The notes beneath the pieces were generated by a model that was given only the letters and a program-made list of their open reading frames with translations, ran no database searches and had not been told where the DNA came from. A stretch of 64,000 bases of DNA from Planctomycetota bacterium (GTDB taxonomy: Bacteria; Planctomycetota; Planctomycetia; Pirellulales; UBA1268): assembly GCA_018970605.1 (NCBI GenBank), contig JAGWWA010000003.1:1-64000 (forward strand), given 5' to 3'. Of this stretch, positions 9,194 to 18,248 are shown piece by piece (within the stretch, counting starts at the first letter, position 1; each line of letters begins with the position of its first letter). A program made the translations under genes and the position numbers.

Positions 9194-9982
9194 TTACCGC
9201 CGCCGCTGGGCGAACAGCCAGTCGAGCACCGCGGGATTGCGATAGGCCGCCGTCCACGAGTCGTGGCCGACGCCCTCGAGTTCCGAGTAGATGGGTGTCC
9301 CGCCGGCGGCCTTGAGCGCCGCGATCATCGAGCGGGAAAGCCCGACGGGCACGAGCGGATCCGACTCACCGTGGAAACACCACGTTGGCAGCGCCGCGAT
9401 CCGTGTCGCCGTGGCTTCGTCGCCACCGCCGCAGATCGGCAGGATCGCGGCGAATGTGCCGGGCGACCGGGCCGCAAGATCCCACGTGCCATAACCCCCC
9501 ATCGAGAGTCCGGTGAGGTAAAGGCGATTCCGGGCGGCCGCCGGCTCAGAGGCCAGCACGGCCTCGAGGGCGGCGATCGCTGCGGCCCCGTCGGTGGTCG
9601 GCGTGTCGGGCAAGGCCGCTGTCTTCTTGGTCTGCCAATCGAACGCGCTCCAGGAATGCTCCTCGCGACACTGCGGCGCGACGAGAAAGCAGGGATGCCG
9701 GCTCCGCAGCGACGGCTCCGCCATCCACGTGGGGAAGAACTTCAGCTGCCGCTCGTTGTCGTTGCCCCGCTCGCCCGCGCCGTGCAGAAACAGCACGACG
9801 GGATAGGTCGTCGCCGGCTCGATCGTGGCCGGCCGCAGCAGCCGGTAGCGGAACTCGACCGGCTCGCCCCGTTCGGTCACGGTGAGCGTTCGCGACTCGT
9901 AGGCATCGGCGTCCGACTCCCCGGCCACCAACTGCGTGTGCATCAGCACGACCGCTCCCAGGATGAGGCCTCGAACCAGCAT
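9194..9982 (-). CDS. Alpha/beta hydrolase (prolyl oligopeptidase/esterase-like), secreted
   Basis: YPVVLFLHGAGERG, nucleophile elbow GLSMGGYG, GVGHDSW. Confidence 0.8.
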   Translation of the reverse strand: MLVRGLILGAVVLMHTQLVAGESDADAYESRTLTVTERGEPVEFRYRLLRPATIEPATTYPVVLFLHGAGERGNDNERQLKFFPTWMAEPSLRSRHPCFLVAPQCREEHSWSAFDWQTKKTAALPDTPTTDGAAAIAALEAVLASEPAAARNRLYLTGLSMGGYGTWDLAARSPGTFAAILPICGGGDEATATRIAALPTWCFHGESDPLVPVGLSRSMIAALKAAGGTPIYSELEGVGHDSWTAAYRNPAVLDWLFAQRRR

Positions 9983-9983
9983 C

Positions 9984-10682
9984 TCACTCCTCGTCGGCCG
10001 TGTCGCCGATGGCGAGCTTCACCCGTCGCGGCATCGTCATCCGGGCGAACATCCCCAAGGCCCCCTTCGGCAGGCCGAGGAACTCGAGGTGCTCGAACCA
10101 GCCAGGCACCTCGGCGGCGAGTTTGCCGACGCGGGTGCCCCGGAGGTCGAGTCGCCGGAGGTTCTTGAGGTCCTTGAGCTGCAGCAGCCCCTCGTCGGTG
10201 ATCGGGCCACCCACGAGGTCGAGCACCGTCAGATCCTTGAGGGAGTCCGATCGAAAACCGAGCAGCACCGCGAACACATCGTCGGCACGGCCATTGGCGA
10301 GCCGCACCGCCACGAGCTTGTCGGCCACGTGGCCGAAGTCCTCGCCGAACGACCGCCGGAGCCAGTCGGTCTCCTCCATCTCGATGCTGCCCCCGCGCTC
10401 GATCGTCTCCGTGGCGACCTCCTGCTGTTGCGCGTAGGCGTCGATCTTCGATGCGAGCCACTCGATCTTGCTGGCCTTGAACTTGACGTACTCGTTGGCT
10501 TCGTCGAACGCCTTCTGGAGCCGAATGAATTCCTGTGGATCACCGCCGCGGTCGGGGTGGGCCTTCATCGCTTTGGCCATGTAGGCCTGCTTGACGTCCT
10601 CGAGCGTCAGCGGGGGACGGAGGCCGAGCATCGCCAGGCATTCCGGGATCTGGGCGTCGGGGAGTGGGGCGGCGTGCGACAT
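9984..10682 (-). CDS. J-domain (DnaJ-like) protein with C-terminal leucine-rich segment
   Basis: LTLEDVKQAYMAKAMKAHPDRGGDPQEFIRLQKAFDEA with HPD motif; LKDLTVLDLVGGPITDEGLLQLKDLKNLRRLDLRGTRV. Confidence 0.75.
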   Translation of the reverse strand: MSHAAPLPDAQIPECLAMLGLRPPLTLEDVKQAYMAKAMKAHPDRGGDPQEFIRLQKAFDEANEYVKFKASKIEWLASKIDAYAQQQEVATETIERGGSIEMEETDWLRRSFGEDFGHVADKLVAVRLANGRADDVFAVLLGFRSDSLKDLTVLDLVGGPITDEGLLQLKDLKNLRRLDLRGTRVGKLAAEVPGWFEHLEFLGLPKGALGMFARMTMPRRVKLAIGDTADEE

Positions 10683-10847
10683 GTGGGCGCTCTGGGAAAT
10701 CGGGGTGGACGAAGCCTACGCGACGACCGTGCGGCCGTCCACGCGCGGCGGCCGTGGTTCGGCTTGATCGCCACCGCCGGATTGCCTATCTCCACAGTGC
10801 CGCGGCCGGAGGGATCCGGTCGGATGCGGCATCCAAGGAGGGCAGTC

Positions 10848-12788
10848 ATGGGTTTCGACGCGTCGAGATGGGTGGTTGCGCGTGAGGTCGCCGCGGCGGC
10901 GGTGATCGTGGCGGTGGGCATCGGCTGGCGGTTGATGACCGGCAGCCTCGAGGCGGACGCCACGCCTCCTCAGGCATCGGCACCGGCGAACCCCGGCCCC
11001 AAGCCGGTCGCGATCGTCAACGGGGTCGAGATCACCTCGGATCAGCTCGCAACGGAGTGCCTCGGTCGTCACGGCGGCAGCGTCCTGGAGACGCTCGTCA
11101 ACCGTCGCATCATCGAGCAGGCCTGCCAGCGGCAGGGCATCACGGTCTCACCGCAAGACGTCAGCGGCGAAATCGACGCGATGGCCCGGCGGTTCAGCGT
11201 GCCACGCGACAAGTGGCTGGACATGATCCAGCAGGAACGCGGGATCACGCCCAAGCAGTATGCCGACGACATCGTCTGGCCGATGCTTGCCCTTCGGACG
11301 ATCGCCCGCGGAGCGGTCGAGCCGTCGGCCGAAGAGCTTCAGCAGGCCTTTGAGAACAGGTTTGGTCCCGCCGTGAAAGCCCGCATCATCGCCTGCCGCA
11401 GCCGGCAGGACGCGGATGCCGTGCGCGCCAAGGCTCTCGCCACCCCCGAGGAGTTCGGTGCCCTCGCCCGCCAGCATTCCGTCGACGTCGGCAGCGCCAG
11501 CGCCAACGGCTGGGTGCAGCCGATCCGCCTGCATTCGGGTGATGTGGGGTTCGACAAGGCCGCGTTTGCCCTTCAGGAAGGCGGCATCTCCGAGGTCGTC
11601 CAGGTGGCCGATCAGTTCATTGTGATCAAGTGCGAAGGACACCTGCCGCCCTCGGGCGCGACGCTCGACGAGGTCCGTCCGCACCTGGCCGAGGAACTGC
11701 GGGAGCGGAAGAGCCGCCAGGCATCGAGCGAGGTCTTCAAGAAGCTCCAGGATGCGACCACCATCGAGAACGTCATGAACGATCCCACGAAGGCCGGCAC
11801 TCGCCCCGGGGTGGCCGCCCTCGTCAACGGCCAGCCGGTGACGCTCGAGGAAGTGAAATCGGTCTGTCTCGAGCGGTACGGCCGCGATGTGATCGAGGTG
11901 CTGGTCACGAGGACGCTGGTCGAGCAGGCCCTGAAGAAGCAGCAGCAGACGGTGACGCAGGCCGACCTGGACGCGGAGATCGCCCGTGCCGCCGCGCAGA
12001 TGGGCTTCACGAAGGCCGATGGCACCGCCGACACCGCCGCCTGGCTCGAGCGCGTCACCCGTGAGGAGAAGGTGCCGATGCGGCATTACATGGAGGACGT
12101 CGTGTGGCCGACCGTGGCCCTCAAGAAACTCGTGGGTGGCGTGTCGGTGTCGCAGGAGGATCTCGACAAGGCGTTCGCGGCGACCTTCGGCCAGCGGGCG
12201 AAGTGCCGGGTCATCGTGCTCGACAGCCAGCGGCGGGCGCAGGAGGTCTGGCAGATGGCCCGACAGAACCCCACCGTCGAGCACATCGCCACGCTCGCCG
12301 AAACCTATTCCGTCGATCCGACCACGCGATCGCTCCGCGGCGAGGTGCCCCCGATCCAGCGGTGGGGCGGCCAGCCGACGCTCGAACGGGAGGCCTTCGC
12401 CCTCAAGCCGGGCGAACTCTCGGGCGTCGTCCAGGTGGCCGACCGCTTCATGGTGATCTACTGCGAGGGCTTCACCGAGGCGGCGAAGGTGTCGTTCGCC
12501 GAGGTGCGGAACGAACTCTACGACGACATCTTCGAGAAGAAGCAGCGGATCGAGATGGGGCGTCACTTCACGCACCTGCGCGAGTCGGCCGCCATCGACA
12601 ACTTCATCGCCGGCACCAGCCAATCGCCCACGCAGGCAGCCCGGGCGGGCGGACCCGCCGGCGCCGGGCTGCCGGCCACGACCCTCTCGAAGACCGAGGC
12701 GGCCGATCTCGCCAAGCCCCGCGCCGGCAGCGCGAAGGCGGCGCAGGGCGTCGTTCCGGCGGTCCATCAGGCGCCAGTCCCGAAGTAA
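10848..12788 (+). CDS. SurA/PpiC-type peptidyl-prolyl isomerase with two tandem chaperone-parvulin modules
   Basis: TM N-terminus; two repeats VAIVNGVEIT...FALQEGGISEVVQVADQFIVIKCEG and VAALVNGQPVT...FALKPGELSGVVQVADRFMVIYCEG; start set at in-frame ATG 10848 rather than the 9936 extension. Confidence 0.8.
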   Translation: MGFDASRWVVAREVAAAAVIVAVGIGWRLMTGSLEADATPPQASAPANPGPKPVAIVNGVEITSDQLATECLGRHGGSVLETLVNRRIIEQACQRQGITVSPQDVSGEIDAMARRFSVPRDKWLDMIQQERGITPKQYADDIVWPMLALRTIARGAVEPSAEELQQAFENRFGPAVKARIIACRSRQDADAVRAKALATPEEFGALARQHSVDVGSASANGWVQPIRLHSGDVGFDKAAFALQEGGISEVVQVADQFIVIKCEGHLPPSGATLDEVRPHLAEELRERKSRQASSEVFKKLQDATTIENVMNDPTKAGTRPGVAALVNGQPVTLEEVKSVCLERYGRDVIEVLVTRTLVEQALKKQQQTVTQADLDAEIARAAAQMGFTKADGTADTAAWLERVTREEKVPMRHYMEDVVWPTVALKKLVGGVSVSQEDLDKAFAATFGQRAKCRVIVLDSQRRAQEVWQMARQNPTVEHIATLAETYSVDPTTRSLRGEVPPIQRWGGQPTLEREAFALKPGELSGVVQVADRFMVIYCEGFTEAAKVSFAEVRNELYDDIFEKKQRIEMGRHFTHLRESAAIDNFIAGTSQSPTQAARAGGPAGAGLPATTLSKTEAADLAKPRAGSAKAAQGVVPAVHQAPVPK

Positions 12789-12897
12789 GGCGTTTCATGC
12801 GAGATCCCGGCGAGTCGCAGCATTTCCGCAGCCGGCCGGAGGCACGGCCGGACAGGTGCGACCCGGATCAGGTGGGCCGTACGACCCAGTCGCCGGC

Positions 12898-14916
12898 CTA
12901 CGGCGCCGGCATCTCCCAGGCGGTCTGCAAGGAGATGCCGTTGTCGTCAGCGCGGAGCGTCGTCGCCCCCACGCCGAACATGCCCTCCATCTCGTCGTCG
13001 CTCGGAAGCAGTTTCTGCATGCCCGCGAGCAGATCCCGGTAGGACTCCTCGACGTCTTCCGGCACCAGCGACTGCATCATGTCGCGGAGCACCCCGAGCG
13101 TGCCGCCCGACCGCGAACTGTCGCTGATGCCGAACATCCGCGCCGGCTCCAGCGCCAGCAGTTCGGCGGCTCGGCGGGGCACGTCGCTCTCGCGGAGCGA
13201 CGATTCGCCCGTGGGTGGATTGCGGATCGCGGTGAGCGTGCGCTCGAGGGTGTCGGCGCCGATGCCGACCACGAGGTGATCCTGGCCGAGAAACACCGCG
13301 GGTCCGTCGGGCAGTCGGACGCCTCGAAAACCCTGCTCCTCCTGCAGGTCGCCGCCGGCCATGCCGGCGAGTCGCTGGAGGATCTTGCCGAAGGGGGCGT
13401 CGTCGGTGATCTGCCAGATCACCGCGAGTCGGTCGGCGATCTGTCGGGCCTGCTGGCCGCCGTCGCGTCCGCGTGCCCGCCGGGCCTCCGCGAAGGCCTC
13501 GGCCACGCGGGGTGGATAGCTCACGATCCAGTGGCGGCTGCCGAGGGACGTGAGCACCCGCGGCAGGTCCACTCCCAGCCATCCCTGGGCCTGCATCTCG
13601 ACGGCCATGAACATGGTGGCGGTCTGCTCGCCCCCGGCGGCCACCGCGTATTCTTTCACGGTCTCGTAGGCCTTGCCGAGATCGAGCGAGATCTGCGAGA
13701 AGTCGATCGCCTCCCGGGTCACGAACGACGGCACCTCGGCGGCATCGCAGTCCTGATCGAGGATCCGCATCAGGCTGGTTCGGGGAGCCGGCAGCGCGGC
13801 GAACAGGCCGCTGCGGAAGCGGCCCTCGTCGAGCGTCTGACGCCAGGCGATCGGCCCCAGCGTGTCGGCCCCGATCATGGCGAGCCCGTCCCGGGTCGGT
13901 TCGTCGCCGTAGGCCGCCATGACGACCCGCGGATCGACCGCGACGTCGAGCAGGGGCAGTCCCGCGGGAAGCGCCGCGGCCATGCCGGGTGTTTCGAGCG
14001 CCTCGGCGACCGGCGAACGGAGCGCGTCTTCATCGGCCGCATGGGCCGCGAGGAATCGCTCGAAGATGTCGCGTGACTCCTCGGCCCCGCCCTCGACGTC
14101 GAAGTCTCGCTCACCGGCCCTGGGGCGGGCGGCCGTCGGCGGCAGCGTCTGCCCGATCACGAGCCGCCCGCCCAGCCGTGCGAGGAAGCCGTAGGTGTGC
14201 CCGGTCTTCACCAGTTTCGCGTTTTTGACCCGCTCCTGGAGTTCCGCCAGTCGCTTCTCGACGGCCGCCTCGTCGTTGCCGTCGATCGACACGTCGCCGA
14301 GGTCGAGTGCCGACGGGTCGATGCCCATCATCGGCTCCACCATCCAGAGCACCTCCTGGCCCGCCATCTCGAGGTCGACCCGCCTGGTGGTACCGGTCTC
14401 GTCCTTGGCGATGTCCTCCTCCAGTTTCCGCTGCGCAGCCGTGATCATGCGCGCCGCCGTTTCCTCCCCCGGCTCGAGCCACAGGAGCATCATCGCCAGC
14501 GGCGGCAGCCCGTCGTCGCGCCGCCGCATCACGAATCCGGCGCCCATGTCGCCCCGGAAGGCGGCGGAAAGATCCTCCATGCGCAGGTCGTAGCGGCCCA
14601 GGGCGTCTTCGAGGTCCTCGAGGTCGCCGCTCGCCCCGTCCGCGCGGAACGTGTCGAGCAGCACCTTCCATGCTCCCTGCAGCCGCCGCTCGGAGAGGGC
14701 CACCGCGCCGAACTTCGTCCGCCCGCGGATGGCCTCGAGAAACTCGGCCGGCTGCGGCATGCGGACCATCACGGCGGTGCCCTCCGGAAGACACGCCCAA
14801 CTGGGTCGGATCTCGGCGGCGCCCGCGAGTCCGGCGGAGGCGGCCACGAGGAGGACGACACACCGGAAGCGGTCGGCGCGGAGGCGCATGACGAATCCTT
14901 TCGTAATGGAGAGCAC
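12898..14916 (-). CDS. Hypothetical secreted protein
   Basis: Long ORF with signal-like N-terminus (CVVLLVAASAGLAGAAEIRPSWACLPEGTAVMVRMPQPAEFLEAI); no family recognised with certainty. Confidence 0.65.
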   Translation of the reverse strand: MLSITKGFVMRLRADRFRCVVLLVAASAGLAGAAEIRPSWACLPEGTAVMVRMPQPAEFLEAIRGRTKFGAVALSERRLQGAWKVLLDTFRADGASGDLEDLEDALGRYDLRMEDLSAAFRGDMGAGFVMRRRDDGLPPLAMMLLWLEPGEETAARMITAAQRKLEEDIAKDETGTTRRVDLEMAGQEVLWMVEPMMGIDPSALDLGDVSIDGNDEAAVEKRLAELQERVKNAKLVKTGHTYGFLARLGGRLVIGQTLPPTAARPRAGERDFDVEGGAEESRDIFERFLAAHAADEDALRSPVAEALETPGMAAALPAGLPLLDVAVDPRVVMAAYGDEPTRDGLAMIGADTLGPIAWRQTLDEGRFRSGLFAALPAPRTSLMRILDQDCDAAEVPSFVTREAIDFSQISLDLGKAYETVKEYAVAAGGEQTATMFMAVEMQAQGWLGVDLPRVLTSLGSRHWIVSYPPRVAEAFAEARRARGRDGGQQARQIADRLAVIWQITDDAPFGKILQRLAGMAGGDLQEEQGFRGVRLPDGPAVFLGQDHLVVGIGADTLERTLTAIRNPPTGESSLRESDVPRRAAELLALEPARMFGISDSSRSGGTLGVLRDMMQSLVPEDVEESYRDLLAGMQKLLPSDDEMEGMFGVGATTLRADDNGISLQTAWEMPAP

Positions 14917-14945
14917 GGAGAGCCGCCGGCCTGGTCAGGCGCCCG

Positions 14946-15902
14946 CTACGGCGCCGTTTTTGCCCCTTCCGCCGCCGGTCCGCCAGGGTGGTGCGGAGGG
15001 GGCAGGTAGGTGACGCCGTTCTGGGGCTGCGACTCGTCGTACGGGTACGTGTCGCGGTGGACGAGGAAGTCGATCAGTTCGTTGGCGGGGATGCCGAACG
15101 CCAGCCCCTCGAAGACGGCGGCGCCCGCGCAGGCGACCGCCACCACCTCGCCGCGGGCGTTGAAGATCGGCCCGCCGCTGTTGCCCGGGTTGATCGCCGC
15201 GTCGGTCTGGATGAGCCGCATCTGGTCGATCGTCCGCGTGGTGCTGCTGACGATGCCCTGCGTCACGCTCCGCTCCAGTCCGGCCGGATTGCCGATGGCG
15301 AACACGAGGTCGCCGACGCGGAGGTCGTCGCGGTCATTGATCACGACCGGCTCCGGCAGCCGCCCCTTGGTCTCCTCCGGATCGAGCTGCAGGATGGCGA
15401 GGTCGCGGAGCGGCTGCAACGAGACGATCTTCACCTTGCGATACTCGTTCTTCTCGAAGCCCTTGTCGGTCCGCCGAAAGAGCGTGACCTGGATCCGCGT
15501 GTTGTTCTCGACGACGTGGTAGTTGGTCACGAGGTGGCCGTCCGGGCTGATCAGGAAGCCGGTGCCGAGGCCGCCGGGATTGCGGACCAGCACCACGGCC
15601 TCGCCGAACCGCTTCACGAGTTCGGGCACCTCGCGGGCTTCGAGCCGGCCGGTGCGAAAGATGTCGTGCTGGTGGGAGTCGCCGGCGTCGGCTTCCGGCG
15701 TTTCGGCGCGGACGTCGAGCAGCTTCTTCGCCGGGATCTGCAGCACGTCGAAGCCAAGGTCGAGCACCACGCCGTCGTCGTTCCGTCGCAGGAGCGGCGC
15801 CGTCACGCGGCTGCCGCCGACGAGCGTGACGGTCACCATCTCGGCCGCGATGGCCGAGTCACACCATGCCACGGCCACGAGCAGCAGCCACCTCGCTCTC
15901 AT
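14946..15902 (-). CDS. Trypsin-like serine protease, HtrA/DegP type (S1C)
   Basis: LVTNYHVVENN (His), LRDLAILQLD (Asp), GNSGGPIFNARGEVVAV (Ser); signal peptide. Confidence 0.85.
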   Translation of the reverse strand: MRARWLLLVAVAWCDSAIAAEMVTVTLVGGSRVTAPLLRRNDDGVVLDLGFDVLQIPAKKLLDVRAETPEADAGDSHQHDIFRTGRLEAREVPELVKRFGEAVVLVRNPGGLGTGFLISPDGHLVTNYHVVENNTRIQVTLFRRTDKGFEKNEYRKVKIVSLQPLRDLAILQLDPEETKGRLPEPVVINDRDDLRVGDLVFAIGNPAGLERSVTQGIVSSTTRTIDQMRLIQTDAAINPGNSGGPIFNARGEVVAVACAGAAVFEGLAFGIPANELIDFLVHRDTYPYDESQPQNGVTYLPPPHHPGGPAAEGAKTAP

Positions 15903-18196
15903 CGTCCGGCCTCGTCGTGTTGGTCGGGGCGGTCCTGTCCTTCCGGCCGGTCGCGGGTCTCGCCTTGTTCGTCGGCCGAGAGATACACGATCAGCCGGTC
16001 CTGGCTGACCATCGCCAGGTCGCGGTCGCCGTCGCCATCGGCGTCGAGCCCGGCGATCCGCCGCGGCTCGGGCACCATGTCCTTCGACTCGCCCCCGTCG
16101 TAGGGATACTTACGGTCTTCGAACACCTTCCACGTCACCGACCGCTGCAGTCCCTCTGGCCGACGGAGCAGCGCGGTGAGCTGGTGCTTGCGATCGTCGC
16201 AGAGGGCGATGTCGTCGCTGCGGTCGCCATCGAGGTCGGTGGCGAGGATGCGGTGGATCGTGGATTCGCTGACGCCGCTGCGACGGCCGACGCGGCCGTC
16301 GATGCTCTCGAGGAGCTTCAGTTCCCAGGGTTTGCCCCGCGAGAGCCTCACGATGCGGTCCTGATCGACGAGCAGCAGTCCGAGCACGGGATCCCACCGC
16401 AGGCCGGTACCGGCCGGCGGCTTCACGCTGGCCACGACCCGCATCACGCCCGACTCGTCGGCCGCGAGCCGATGGAGAAATCCTCCGCCCTGCTCGAGTC
16501 CCCACGCTTCGGCCGGGCGGCCGGCCACCGCGGGAAGCGGCAGATAGCTGGTGATCTTCTGGCCCTCGGTGAGCATCACCTGGTCGACCGGGTGAAGGTC
16601 GTCGCCGAGCCACTGGAGGACGCCGTCGGTGAGCCGGGCCTTGCGGAGCCGGCCATCCACCTCCAGCAGCACGTACTCGGAGAGATCAGCCTTGGCGAGC
16701 AGCGCGGGAGTCTTCACGTCGGTCTTGCCATCGACGAGCGTCACGAACTTGCCGGCCGTGGCGTAGGCATCCTGAACGAGCAGCGCATCGCCACCCAGCC
16801 ACACCACCTGCTCGACCTTGGGGCCGAGGCCCGGATAGCGGGTGACGGAGGGTTCGGGCTTGTCGGCAGGCCAGACGAAGAGGTCGAGGTCGGAGCCGAC
16901 CCGTTGGGCCCACCAGACGGTCGTGCCGACCGAATCAAGCGCGACGATCTTGCGGTCCTTGCCCTCGCGCTCCCACGGCTGCGGGTAGGTGAGCCGGCCG
17001 TTCTCCCAGCGGCAGCGATGCAGGTCGGCGGCATCCTTCGCCCAGACGAGCAGGGTGCCGGGCTGACCGGAGGGGGCGGCCAGCGATTTGACCCCGCCGA
17101 TCGACGGAAACGATTCCTCGGCGAGCCAGCCGCCGGCGCCAAGGCGGTGCATCCGCAGCCGCGGCTGCGCGGCATCGACGGCGACGATTGCGGGCGTCGC
17201 TTCCCCGCCCTCGCCCACCAGCATGCCGCACCAGCCATGGCGGGCGGCGCCGGCGAGCGGCAACGCCTCCTGCCGGCCGACGTCGTTCGCCTCGCCTTCG
17301 GCCACCTGATACCGCCGCAGCACGCCCTTGTCGGAGCCGCCGAGCAGGTAGATGTCGGCTGCTCCGGACGGACGGGAGCCGATCTGCAGCCCTTCGATCG
17401 GCTGATCGTGAAGCGTCTGGGCCGGCAGGAGGCTGCCGTCTCCGCCGCACGGATACCAGCGGACGACCTGTCGGGCCACGCTCGACCACTCGACGAGATC
17501 CTTGTCGCCATCGCCGTCGAGATCGGCGAGAAACCAATCGAGCCGCCCGCGATTCTCCCGGGGCGCGAGCCACACCGCCCGGCTGCCGCGGGTGAGCGGC
17601 AGCTGCTGGATGCCCTGCTCGCAACTCACGAGGAGCTCGTGTCGGCCGCCTGACAGGTCGCGGACGAGCAGGCATCCCGACTTGCCGGTGGGGGTCCCGG
17701 CGAGCAGGTTCCAGTCGCCGGTCTTCTTCCAGGCCGCCCGCGTGTCGTTCGGCTTGTCGGCCGCCTGCGCGTAGATCGAGAGCCGGTTCGATGGTGCGGT
17801 GAGCACGAGCAGTTCCGGACGGCCGTCGCCATCGATGTCGTGGGCCACGGCATCGACGGGCATTTCGTCGATCGATACCTCGCCGTGCGTCCAGTCGGGC
17901 GCCAGCGGAAGTTCGTTGGGCCGATCGGGGTCGCCGGCGGTGTCGCGGGCCCGTTCGGCCTCGGGCAGCCAGCGATAGAGGTCGAGCCGTGCCTGCCGCG
18001 GGTTGACCACGATCACGTCGTCACGGCCGTCGCCGCCCAGATCGGCGACCAGCAGCCGCTCGGCTCGGCCCTCGAGGGGGATGACCCGCAGGCCCTGCCA
18101 GCCGTCGAAGGAAGGGGCGGCCGCCATTCCCATGGGCATGGCGGCGGAGGCGATGGCGAGCAGCGCCACGGCGGCGTGAAACAGGGGGAATGTCAT
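15899..18196 (-). CDS. FG-GAP/VCBS repeat beta-propeller-like secreted protein
   Basis: Repeated DLDGDGDKDLVEWS, DIDGDGRPELLVL, DLDGDRSDDIALC motifs; start at MTFPLFHAAVALL; stop overlaps HtrA start by 4 nt. Confidence 0.75.
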   Translation of the reverse strand: MTFPLFHAAVALLAIASAAMPMGMAAAPSFDGWQGLRVIPLEGRAERLLVADLGGDGRDDVIVVNPRQARLDLYRWLPEAERARDTAGDPDRPNELPLAPDWTHGEVSIDEMPVDAVAHDIDGDGRPELLVLTAPSNRLSIYAQAADKPNDTRAAWKKTGDWNLLAGTPTGKSGCLLVRDLSGGRHELLVSCEQGIQQLPLTRGSRAVWLAPRENRGRLDWFLADLDGDGDKDLVEWSSVARQVVRWYPCGGDGSLLPAQTLHDQPIEGLQIGSRPSGAADIYLLGGSDKGVLRRYQVAEGEANDVGRQEALPLAGAARHGWCGMLVGEGGEATPAIVAVDAAQPRLRMHRLGAGGWLAEESFPSIGGVKSLAAPSGQPGTLLVWAKDAADLHRCRWENGRLTYPQPWEREGKDRKIVALDSVGTTVWWAQRVGSDLDLFVWPADKPEPSVTRYPGLGPKVEQVVWLGGDALLVQDAYATAGKFVTLVDGKTDVKTPALLAKADLSEYVLLEVDGRLRKARLTDGVLQWLGDDLHPVDQVMLTEGQKITSYLPLPAVAGRPAEAWGLEQGGGFLHRLAADESGVMRVVASVKPPAGTGLRWDPVLGLLLVDQDRIVRLSRGKPWELKLLESIDGRVGRRSGVSESTIHRILATDLDGDRSDDIALCDDRKHQLTALLRRPEGLQRSVTWKVFEDRKYPYDGGESKDMVPEPRRIAGLDADGDGDRDLAMVSQDRLIVYLSADEQGETRDRPEGQDRPDQHDEAGR

Positions 18197-18248
18197 GCGG
18201 CCAAGAATACCCCCACGGCCCACCGCCCGCCACGAACCCCGGGCCGCG

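Noticed and set aside
8928-9245. Plus-strand 105-aa repeat ORF (SRTPHGVTLPGQRG)n and its minus-strand counterpart (RKRNAVRRTAPLP)n
   Set aside because: The 42-bp period makes all frames open; composition and lack of start context suggest non-coding tandem repeats.
9936-10847. 5' extension of the SurA-like ORF
   Set aside because: Overlaps the J-domain gene on the other strand and lacks conserved sequence; ATG 10848 followed by a TM segment is a better start.
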